From: Haliotis asinina
Taxonomy: Eukaryota > Mollusca > Gastropoda > Lepetellida > Haliotidae
Length of the DNA stretch: 64,000 nucleotides
Reading direction: 5' to 3'
NCBI RefSeq assembly: GCF_037392515.1
Contig: NC_090283.1
Coordinates: forward strand, 24,616,249 to 24,680,248
Shown: piece after piece, positions 54,661 to 64,000 of the stretch
Layout of the letters: the number at the start of each line of letters is the position of its first letter
How positions within the stretch are numbered: the stretch's first letter is position 1
Notes under the pieces: model-generated
What the model was told of the DNA's origin: nothing
Database searches by the model: none
The model's input: the letters and a program-made list of their open reading frames with translations, nothing else
Program-made: the position numbers and the translations under genes

Positions 54661-56510
54661 ATCTATAAACTAGCTTATCTCCCTGTTTTCTATGAAATAA
54701 TAAAACTGTACATATTAGTCCTGGTGTTCTTACTAAATGCCACATCCCTCCTTCAGCATTAGTGACTACTGATTTGTAAATGTACAATTGTTCCGCAAAA
54801 TCGTAGGGTGACCAACCTTGATAGCTACATTTTCTTGCAAAGACTACAGATCACTACATCAGGTCAAGTTCTGAATGGTTGATCAGGCGACAGTAACAAC
54901 TGCAGTGACAGCAATAACTGCAGCAGCAGCAGCATTAAAAAGCTTGCAACAGCCACAAGGTATGAAGCAAATTTATATCATGCACAATGTCCTATTGGAG
55001 GTATGCTTGCCTTCTCATCACTACAGTTGCTTCCCTTTGATTGTGGCCTTGAGCCATGAACATCAACCTGCATGTGAAGGAAAATGCTCTACAAGAGAAA
55101 CATGTCCAACATTCTGTCTTATATGCTGAAGTGAACCTACATGTTTGTCTCAAAAACCTTATGATATTTGTCTTAAGGATGAAATAGGAAGTATATCGAT
55201 CAATTAATCCATACTTTTCAACCAAACTTTTCTAAGGTAATGTGTTGGTGGGGTCAGTGCATAAATCTCTAATATTATGTTGCCACAATTATAGTTTGGG
55301 ATGAAAATTTAGGAAATTCCTCATGCAACATGTTTAAAATCAGAAGAAGAGCATGCTGGCGTAACATTATTTATATAGAAAACAAAGCCTTGCTAAAAAG
55401 CGAAATAAAACGAAAATTAGCAAGACAAGGACAGCAAACAGAGAAGCTGTTACTGGGGAGAAATCACTTGCCTAATTCTTCCCGAGATCATCTCAACTGA
55501 CCACAGTCCAGAACGGACCAATGATATTAAATCTGAGACTGTCAGCTCTGGACTTCAGTGGCTGGGCTGGGTTTCTACTGGGACCAATGTCAGAGGTTTA
55601 TAACGCCTAGATAATGCCTGTCTTATTATCAAAGATACACCGTTGAAAAATCACACTATTCATGAATTCAATTACGTTTTCCTTCTCAAGCAGGTTAAAC
55701 AATGAACGCATCAATGAGCAAATAGATCTGTTTATAGATAATATTTGAAAGAAAACTCTGATGAATATGAAAATCAAGATGCCATGGAAACAAATGATGA
55801 GGTCACTCATTTTCTTAAAGGTCATATGAGGTATTTTCAACATTCAGTGAAAACTATGATTTTTTTTGCTTTATACACGTAAGAAGAGGTTAAATCCTCC
55901 CTTTTGTAACTTCCAATTGATTTGGTGACTTATTTTCATAAAAGCATGTTCTAAATATTTTGATATTATCCTCTGACAGACTGAGACAACTAGAAAAAAA
56001 CCCACACAACCAAAAAATCAGACTGAAAGATTGCCAGGTAACATTTCTAAATTTCAGCCTCATATTTGTTTCCACAGTGACAGAACATATGCATCAAATC
56101 CTTAATTCTTCAACACAGCCATCCACAGAACTAGCAGGTGTTTCAATGATCTACGGATATGTGAAATGGACAAAGGTGTCAGTATCTGTCAATCATTGGT
56201 GACAGACAGTGGTGGGTTATGTACATGTATATATAGCATGCATTGTATCATTAGATAAAGACAGGAGTCAGCAATGTATATATATATGATTAAAATCACC
56301 TAAATTCTAAAAATGCACAACTGTGACCCTTGACCCTTGACCCTTGTAGCTTTAAGGGTCTGCCATCTTTAAAACACTCCCAGATGATGAATGCTTAATG
56401 TATCTGGAGAACATGGACACTGGAGTTAAAACATATCTAAGCTTGTGGTAAATAATATCAGTTCTAGTACCCGTTGGATTTTGATTGTGTGACTGACTTT
56501 GATCTAACAT
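54660..56510. other. Unassigned, reversed base skew
   Basis: A- and C-biased on +. It includes a short Ala-rich open stretch at 54875-54960 (GCA repeats) ending at a GTATGA, which could be an exon or chance. Nothing else recognised. Confidence 0.4.
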
Positions 56511-57224
56511 ACTTTTCAGGGGTGTAACGATATTTTCATGATATTCGTTCTACAAAGTGAAATACAACCATCACACCATTTCTATACTGAACAGCAAAAG
56601 ATATGCAACTCTGACTTTTTGTCATGCTTAAAACATTAAAGTTAACGTTTACGACTAAATTGTTTTAAAAACTGCATTTTTTTTGCTGTTTGGTATATTA
56701 GAGGTTTTATGCATTTCATATGCGTTTTATACTGAAGGCTTTTACTTCACCAACACAACTTTACGTGGTTAAAGTGGAAAACTCTTTAACTGTCACGAAA
56801 AACTTAACTAATGGAGAGGAGCGAACAAAAGTCTTGGTATGAAAAACATGTTAACAAGAACACAACAAAGATTGTTCAACACATAATGTGCACAGAATTT
56901 CAGTTTTGAAAAGAAAGATATGGGGATCATGAATATTTTGGGGTACTTTGCCATTGTCTACCCATTCTTTCAAAATTCCCCCAAAATGTTCATGATCCCT
57001 TATTTCATTTTATCAGTATAAGAACAGTTTTCCCGATAACCTCTCTCAAGTACATTGAGCATTTCTCTGAATATATCAATCAGTATAATCATCTTCCTTA
57101 TCTTATTCCCCTTCAGTATATATATTTCCTTGCTCACAAGCCATCAACCTCAATGTTCTTAAGGATGCAAAAATTACGATCATTCCATTGTCGTGACAAG
57201 AATCGGTACACCCCTAAACTTTTC
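56511..57224. mobile_element. hAT-like non-autonomous element
   Basis: AGGGGTGTAACGAT starts at 56518, and its imperfect reverse complement (ATCGGTACACCCCTA) ends at about 57216. The direct repeat ACTTTTC flanks both sides (56511-56517 and 57218-57224), close to the 8-base duplication of hAT elements. AGGGGTG-type ends are common in hAT transposons. The interior has a hairpin (56918-57001: GGGGATCATGAATATTTTGG against its reverse complement) and no transposase frame. Size is about 700 bases. Confidence 0.7.
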
Positions 57225-57627
57225 CAAAAACCCCACACAGAATCATCATTCCTGGCAAGAAGGTGTAGACTGGAATAAATATGTTCAACTCCACTTCTAA
57301 AATCCTAACTCAAAGATATGAAATAAAAGCTGCTTCCATTGACAGTTATTAAAAACCATTTCATTGGTTATTCTATTCCACAGTGTTGTCACTGTGAGTA
57401 ATCCACATACAAACATGCAATATATTCAGCAATAATTAAAACCCTGTTGAGCATTACGTAATGACAGTACACCATGCAATGACTGCTACTTGTTCCTGTG
57501 TGAAGGAAACCGAGAAATGTCAACATTACAACCTTAATTCGGAAACAAATTTGAACACTGGACATCAGATTTTACATTTCAACTCTGATCTACCTAGTCG
57601 AGGACATTAGAGCTGAAACAGTTACTT

Positions 57628-57678
57628 GAGTGAGTGTGATTTTACACTGCTTCCAATGATATTCCAGCAACAGCGGGC
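57628..57678 (-). repeat. SINE-A tail fragment
   Basis: GAGTGAGTGTGATTTTACAC, then GATATTCCAGCAACAGCGGG, is the reversed tail module only. Confidence 0.65.
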
Positions 57679-57689
57679 TTAAACACTTG

Positions 57690-59150
57690 AAAAATTACAT
57701 GATCAATAGTGTGTCTAATTACTCAAGTAATCATTAGTATGACTAATTTGATCTTAACTAAAACTTACCGCACCACAAAATCTGTCAGGTTCATCACAAG
57801 TCTAAACAAGTTGTCAATGAATGAAATTATAGGTGACATTTCTTTGACACTGTTTGTATACGTTTCACTTAACAATACTGAATTTGTTTCAGAATTTTAT
57901 GACCCTCCAAAATTTGCAGTGGTTAGCACTTTCTATGACCTGACATCAAATATCCAAATTTTGGCACCTTAACTACTAATTTCTTTCAACCTCTGATCAA
58001 ACAAAGAATCCTCTATTATCATTCCTACTACTGGAGTGTCTGCAGACCTTATTAACAGGTTTCTGCAAACAAATTTTAACAAATTCATGAAAATCACAAA
58101 AATAATTGTTGATGAAGGGACTTGATGTACTTAACTGACTTGAAGTGTTCGCATGTCCAGGTTTAGTTTCATCCTGTCCACAAGTTGAATCAAGATTTAG
58201 GTCTCGGTTTCCTTCTCATGCTTATGTGATGTTCAACAAGAAAGACAGAATTCAATTTACATCTCTGGCGCTATTGTATTCCGCGCTCAAGGCATATTCC
58301 AGTGAAATTCTAGGATTCTTTAAACAGTTCTAACATTAGATCTTAAGTGTTCTGTTACGTACAAGATTCCGTTACAAGAACACTACAAAACTTCACATTT
58401 TGACATCAAGCAGAACAACTGACCATTCTCTGAACGGCTTGTGAGAAATCACAAATACTTCTACATACAAAAAGAGTTGGTCCAACTTGTGGCATCATCA
58501 CAGAACTCAGGCACATTTTGAAAACTCCATTTCTCCATATAATTATGCAGTAAGAATTATTGTCAGTGACAAATGCTACGTCAACAACCTACTGACATGT
58601 AATGACAACTGCTGTTGTCTATTTCACAAATGCTGATATTTACATCAATACATTGCAGCTGAAATTGATGCCATTTGGTATTAGTCTTGAACTCAAAACA
58701 TTAATTTCCATATCTGATTACAGGACCTAACTGAACCAAAACTTTACTTGCCCAGTCTGATGATATAGCAACTAAATTAACATTAACTGAAATTTTCTTT
58801 AAAAAGCTGAAAAATATTTTTTTTTAATTAAAAAAAGTAATAAATGGTGCAGTTTATACAAAGCCATTCATTGTTGTAATACTTGAAATAAGTCTTTGGT
58901 TGAGAGCAAAGCAAATTAGCCAGTTTACATATGAAGCAGATTTAAAACCTATTAATGACCAATGCATCATCCCATTGACATTAGATTACAATTGTTCCAA
59001 TGAATTTTGCATGCTGATATTGTAAGGAAAATACTAGTATGTAGAACCCTCAATCGATATGGTCAGTATTTCACAGGTTTGTAAACACTTTTGTTCTCCA
59101 GCAACCAAAACAGCAAGACTATCATTTACAAATAAAATTCTACAAAAAAC
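57690..59150. other. Unassigned, no gene seen
   Basis: AT-rich with A bias on +. The frames at 57709-57972 and 58145-58333 have no recognised domain. Confidence 0.45.
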
Positions 59151-59157
59151 TTGGTTT

Positions 59158-59312
59158 CAGTGAGTAAATGGGTTCAGTTTTTTGTCTGCTTTTAACAATA
59201 TTCCAGGAATAACACAGACGGGGACACATGAAATGGGCTTTTCCCTAATTGTGCCCATGTGGAGAATCGAACCCTAGTCTTAAGCATGACAAGCGAACCA
59301 CTAGGCTACTCC
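59158..59312 (-). repeat. SINE-A copy
   Basis: Tail AGTGAGTAAATGG, AACAATATTCCAGGAATAAC, GGGGACACATGAAATGGGC, TGTGGAGAATCGAACCCTAG and AACCACTAGGCTACTCC. Confidence 0.9.
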
Positions 59313-59317
59313 ATTTT

Positions 59318-59425
59318 CAGGAAGATTCCAGCAATATCATGGCAGGGGACACCAGAAAGGGGCCTCATCCCTTGTACCCCTGTGAGGAATCAAACCCGGG
59401 TCATGTGACAAGTCTACAGAACTAT
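59318..59425 (-). repeat. SINE-A, tandem second copy
   Basis: TTCCAGCAATATCATGGCAG, GGGACACCAGAAAGGGGCCT and GGAATCAAACCCGGGTC. It directly follows the previous copy in the same orientation and lacks the tail and the far head. Confidence 0.82.
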
Positions 59426-59429
59426 CTCA

Positions 59430-59880
59430 CTTTAGATTAATGGGTGATTAGATAACACTGGCAATTATCTCAAAAAACACACAACACTCAACATGCTCCC
59501 CGCCAAATTTCAAAGTAAGGCAAGCATGGGATATTCCTTCAAAGTAAGTTTATCTGACTTATTTGATCTATACACAGCATAATTTTATGATTCTTTTCAA
59601 CTAAACAGACATATCTCAACTTCAGCACACAGTAGCTGTAGTCAGAAGATGGGAGAATCGAATGTTCCCAAACTTATGAAGTACTGACGATGATCAATGG
59701 TAAATGTGACAACTGTTTGGATGCTATTTGCTTGATAACTTTCAATACATAAATCCTAAATCGTCAGGGCTGCACATAGTTAGATGGAACAGTGACATAA
59801 ATTTGAGAAGTTCAATTCCCAATGAACTGCATATGACATGAAATGTTTCATAAAGCAAGCCAGCAAACTTGTTCCGCATG
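59430..59880. other. Unassigned, no gene seen
   Basis: AT-rich; nothing recognised. Confidence 0.45.
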
Positions 59881-59885
59881 AGCGA

Positions 59886-59990
59886 CTTGTAACAATATTC
59901 CAGCAACATCACGATAGGCGACACCAGAAATGGGCTTCACACACTGAAACCATGTTGGCAATCAAACCTGGGTCGCAAGCGTGATGAGCA
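59886..59990 (-). repeat. SINE-A copy, partial
   Basis: AACAATATTCCAGCAACATC, GCGACACCAGAAATGGGCTT, GGCAATCAAACCTGGGTC, then GCGTGATGAGC. The A-box end is lost. Confidence 0.82.
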
Positions 59991-59999
59991 AAAACTTTA

Positions 60000-61530
60000 T
60001 ACCAAAAACTGTTCACAGTAACGGGGAGTATAGGTGTGACAATTTAAAACATTATTTCTGCAATATGAGGACAGTGGCGCCAATAATGACTTCATGAGTA
60101 TGGTTTTGCACTGATTTGGGCAAATAGTCCAGCAATATCTGAAATGGCTGCCAAACTAGGGCTGGCTAAACAGACTGATAATTAGAAATATTGTCAACGT
60201 GAAAAATTACGACTGATCATCAATTTGAAAATAATGTCATTGATAATTTTGTATATAAACTTCTGTGACACAGTTTCAGTCTATTCACACAAAAGACAAA
60301 GATAGGTTTTTATTAATGAGTTGCTTCTAAATTATGTTCAGGATGCTGTTATGTAAAAAGCCCATACATACACATGTCAACACAGGTGTGAAATACATTT
60401 CTTTCCTTCAGTCTTTCAGGGCACATTTGGTAAAAGATACTTTCCCGATTTTCATTCAATTGATATTTTGTTTAAGATCATCGACCTTTATTGTCTATAT
60501 GGATTGCCAACCCTACTTCGAACACTGTATCAATACATGGAATCAAATTGTGGTCTTTGGGGTGTCATGTGAATGCTTTAACCACAAACTATGCTACACA
60601 CCCCACACACACATTAACTGAACCATTTAATTAGTATAGTGTGAGTATACACCTAAACTCTTGACTACCTCCATGAATAAAATTCCTTCTAACATTAAAA
60701 AAATTAGAAACATTTAAAGACAAATGACAAGTTCAATTTTTCATATCAAAGTTCATCAAAAATATGTCACACACAAACTTGCAACATTCACAGGAGACAT
60801 TTTGGTCATATGGTCAGACTATCAACAATGCGAAATGTACAAAGACTGGATTGAAATTAGCGTCACGAAGCAGCCTGGAGCTAGCAAGGCAGTGGAGGAC
60901 GAAGCACCATTGACAGCTATAGACGTCAGTTCAGCTGATATATTTCACAGAGGGAACTGACTGGCATAAAACATTATTCGTTCTAATGCTGAAGAAGGTG
61001 GGACATGAAAGACAATCAAATACCTTGGCTGTTACACTCTTTGGATTTCAATGATGAAATTTTATTATTTATTTTATTTCCTCATCAGCAATAATGTATG
61101 TCTGTTTTGAATATATCACTGCATACTCTAAAACAGACAAAATGACGTGAGGATAATGGAATATTTAAGAGCCAAGAACTGTTTTGAAAAAAAATAGACA
61201 TGAAAGTTGAGAAAAGAGCATATGAACGAGTGAATGAGGGAGTATGGTCATATAGCGTTTCTAGCGATATTAAAATATTGTTTATATGGATGAGAGCTAT
61301 ACTTTGTTCAGTTCAACAGCTACCAATTTATGAGAACACGTAATAAGCTCTTTTTATACTCTTTCCTTCCACAGTTACAGGTGAGTTTCATCCATTTGAT
61401 CGAGGGTTCTTAGGGCTACAATGACAATAATATCTGACATTTTACATTTACTAAACTTGTTAATTCAAGCAAACACTTCCTCTTAACTACATAACTTTTT
61501 ACAGATGCAAACTCTAGGAAATAAAACATA
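60000..61530. other. Unassigned, two weak exon-like signals
   Basis: Mostly AT-rich. A GC-richer stretch at 60865-60960 reads, on +, VTKQPGASKAVEDEAP and LTAIDVSSADIF to a stop, behind an AG. At 61370-61390 a CCTTCCACAG acceptor and a GTGAGT donor enclose just six bases (TTACAG). Neither is tied to a known gene. Confidence 0.25.
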
Positions 61531-61541
61531 ATAAGAGAATT

Positions 61542-61577
61542 CCCCACCCCCACCCCCACCCCCACCCCCTCCCCCTC
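61542..61577 (-). repeat. (CCCCCA)n tract, G-quadruplex type
   Basis: Five runs of four or five C separated by single A, then C-rich CCTCCCCCT. The minus strand therefore has consecutive G runs with one-base loops, the classic sequence form for a stable G-quadruplex. Confidence 0.9.
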
Positions 61578-61694
61578 AGAAAAAGGGAAAAGCATCAATA
61601 TGCATTAACCTCTTGGCATACATGTACGGATTCATAGCAGTACCTGTCTGAAAGAAGTCTTTCCTGTTTTTTTCAGATTAACAGAGTCGAAAAT

Positions 61695-61853
61695 GAGTCA
61701 CTTTAGTTTTACGCCACTTTTAGCAATATTCCATCAAAATCACGGTAGGGGACACCAGGAATGGGTTTCACATATTGTACCCATGTGGGGAATCGAACCC
61801 AGTCTTCATGCATCATCAGCCAACACTTTATCCACTCAGCTACGTGATCAGCC
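61695..61853 (-). repeat. SINE-A copy
   Basis: TTTTACGCCACTTTTAGCAA, GGGGACACCAGGAATGGG, TGGGGAATCGAACCCAGTC and the head AACACTTTATCCACTCAGCT. Confidence 0.9.
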
Positions 61854-61869
61854 CTTCCATCATATGGAA

Positions 61870-62930
61870 GATTGGTTTGGATTTTAATTAATCCCCACAA
61901 TATGGTTCTGACAAAAATATAAAATGTTGAAATATTTAAAATATGCACTACTCATACAAGTTTATATTAATGAAGACATTATTTTTCAGCTTGAGACATG
62001 TATTGTACAGAAGAATAGTCATATATCCAAAGCTGCACCTTTAATGAGTTCACTCCTGTCAATATTTCTGAGACAGATACTTCTGAGATTGAAGTGTTCC
62101 CTTGAAGTCTGTTCACTCAATAAACAAGTCTGTTCACTCAACAAATTTAACCTATTTTCTGACTTGTGAAGTAAAGTTGGTAGTGCATCTGTGATGACAC
62201 TACCTCAGGACAAATGTGATGCTCAAAATTGTTAGCCTAACTCATAATGACACATGCAAATGCACACCGTGTCCTTTATGTTACACTAATAAACTTTCCC
62301 ATAAAAGTCCTGTTTGTAGTTTTAGCCCATTATCAAACTAAAGGACACTTCTAGAACCATTCCCTTACAAGCTTTCACCAACTCACCATGTTTCATTATG
62401 ATCAGGTCCACATAGTCGATTCCAAGAACAATCCATTTTGATTAAATTATGGCCGCAGGAAGTCAGATGGAGAATTACAAGAATCTTTAGTATCTTTCAG
62501 CCCGCAAATGCAGGATACAGGAATACTTCCCTGTTCGTAACTTCCCTGGTCTGTTCCCGTTTCACTAAGTCATGCCTTCAACATTTCCACACATAATCCC
62601 ATCTGGATTAAACACAGTTTATAAAAGTTTGAATGTGCTCCTAGAAACAACTGTATTCCGCTTAAACAATTTTAATTGAAAATAATATTTGATTGAATAT
62701 CTGCGGCAAAGACGTTTCAATATCTCATGGACAAACACGATTTATGACAGTCAGTTCACAATCAATAATTTATATATTACAATCTTCTCATGCCCTCATT
62801 AAGAATCTCAACGAAAGGTTTTGATACTTATGTAGATTACATTTCAAATCTATATAACATACATGTGCAAAAGACTAGGGCTCAATGAATAGTTAGTTCT
62901 TGCAGCATAAAACTACTAACCACACTGCAC
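61870..62930. other. Unassigned, no gene seen
   Basis: AT-rich, with a duplicated TCTGTTCACTCAA motif near 62110-62140. No exon or element recognised. Confidence 0.45.
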
Positions 62931-62934
62931 AGCT

Positions 62935-63355
62935 GACTTCATGGGGCAGAAAACCAATAGCCATGCTTCATGGTGAGTCCATGCTGCATAAAACTAACAG
63001 CCGTGCTTCATGGTGAGTTCATGCTGCATAAAACCATACAAGTTCATGCTGCATAAAACTCACAGCCATGCTGTATGGTGAGTTCATGCTACATAAAACC
63101 AAGATATGCTTCATGGTGAGTTCATGCAGCATAAAATGACATCCATGCTTCATGGCGAGTTCATGAAGCATTAAACAGAACGACCATGGTTCATGGTGTG
63201 TCAATGCTGCATAAAACCAACAGCCATACAGCACTGGTGAGTTCATGCGGCACAAATCCAACAGCCACACTTCATGGTAAGTTCATGCTGCACAGAACCA
63301 AGATATGCTTCATGGTGAGTTAATGCAGCACAAAACCAACAGCCATACAGCAGGT
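62935..63355 (-). repeat. ~41-base tandem repeat
   Basis: About ten units with ATGGTGAGTTCATGCTGCAT, AAAACCAACAGCCATGCTTC and variants. Spacing varies from about 38 to 45 bases. It produces false Met/His/Glu/Cys-rich minus-strand open frames at 63019-63602. Confidence 0.93.
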
Positions 63356-63373
63356 GTGAGAAACAGTAGTGCC

Positions 63374-63412
63374 AATGATGACGATGATGATGACGATGAC
63401 GATGATGATGAC
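63374..63412 (+). repeat. (GATGAC)n tract
   Basis: Alternating GATGAC/GATGAT units. It would read as poly-Asp or poly-His but has no exon context. Confidence 0.9.
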
Positions 63413-63691
63413 TGATATATTTTGACTGGTCACTTAATAAAGATTCTACTGGAGGCAGTATCAAGTCTGCCTCAATATTGGGATTACCTTGCCATCTATA
63501 TGAAGGTCTGTTCCATGAAAGAGCAGTAGAGTTTGACAACGCTGAGATACTGTTGGTAGAGACTTCCAAGTAAAACAATAAAACAAAAATAAACCAATTC
63601 ATTGAGACTTTCTCCTTTGGGACTGGAATCTGAACCCAAAATACTTACATCTGTCAAATCCTCTTACCTTAAACAAAAGAATTCTCTATTA

Positions 63692-63847
63692 ACTGACTGA
63701 GTTTGGTTCTACGCCACTTACAGGAATATTGCAGCAACATCACAAACGGGGACACCAGAAATGGGCTTCACACATTGTACCCACATGTGGATTTGAAGTG
63801 GGTCTTTGGCGTGACAAGCCAACGCATTAACCACTAGGCTACCCTAT
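63692..63847 (-). repeat. SINE-A copy
   Basis: TTTGGTTCTACGCCACTTAC, GGGGACACCAGAAATGGGCT, CATTGTACCCACATG, CGTGACAAGCCAACGC and ATTAACCACTAGGCTACCC. Confidence 0.92.
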
Positions 63848-64000
63848 TGCATCCTCTATTAACATGTCACTGACCTTTACAAAAGACTGTATCAGTTATC
63901 ACCAGCCATCACTAATGGGAAAATAGTAATGAAAATTAGGAAATGACATCGTTTCTACTATGCCATCTAGTTATCAAATTTAAATAAATCTGATCAGCAA

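Noticed and set aside
63019-63602. Minus frames with repeated MLHELTMKH
   Set aside because: Translation of the 41-base tandem repeat.

Overview
The window reads as animal nuclear DNA, most likely from a marine mollusc. I favour a gastropod such as an abalone, because of the dense tRNA-headed SINEs with (TCAC)n tails, but this rests on recall of similar genomes and not on a search. Coding sequence is sparse: short exons with GT-AG boundaries sit in long AT-rich introns crowded with SINEs, minisatellites and small DNA transposons.

The one confidently recognised host gene is the 3' two-thirds of a PIX-type Rac/Cdc42 guanine nucleotide exchange factor (ARHGEF7/ARHGEF6 orthologue, beta-PIX) on the + strand. 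Fourteen exons between 5030 and 44615 encode most or all of the DH domain, the PH domain, a conserved basic/proline-rich linker, the GIT-binding region and the C-terminal coiled coil. Their phases join without conflict and total 1533 bases (510 codons plus stop). The upstream exons (SH3 and any CH domain) lie before the window. Intron 11 is about 18 kb and separates the two halves of the C-terminal region; it holds two candidate extra exons of compatible phase.

Downstream of the gene, at 46692-51721, lies a DIRS1-like tyrosine-recombinase retrotransposon that looks whole. It has a gag-like frame, an RT/RNase H frame and a tyrosine recombinase frame, unequal inverted terminal repeats, and an internal complementary region that matches the reverse complement of its predicted circle junction.

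From about 54 kb to the end, base skew and SINE orientation both reverse, suggesting transcription on the minus strand, but I could not identify a gene there. Other repeats include two SINE families sharing a 3' module, a hAT-like MITE with target duplication, a foldback MITE flanked by TTA, several minisatellites, a 47-bp array that multiplies the donor splice site of exon 9, and two distant arrays built from one core motif.

All intervals were read by eye. SINE and minisatellite edges are good to about 10 bases; exon edges are set by splice sites and phase.
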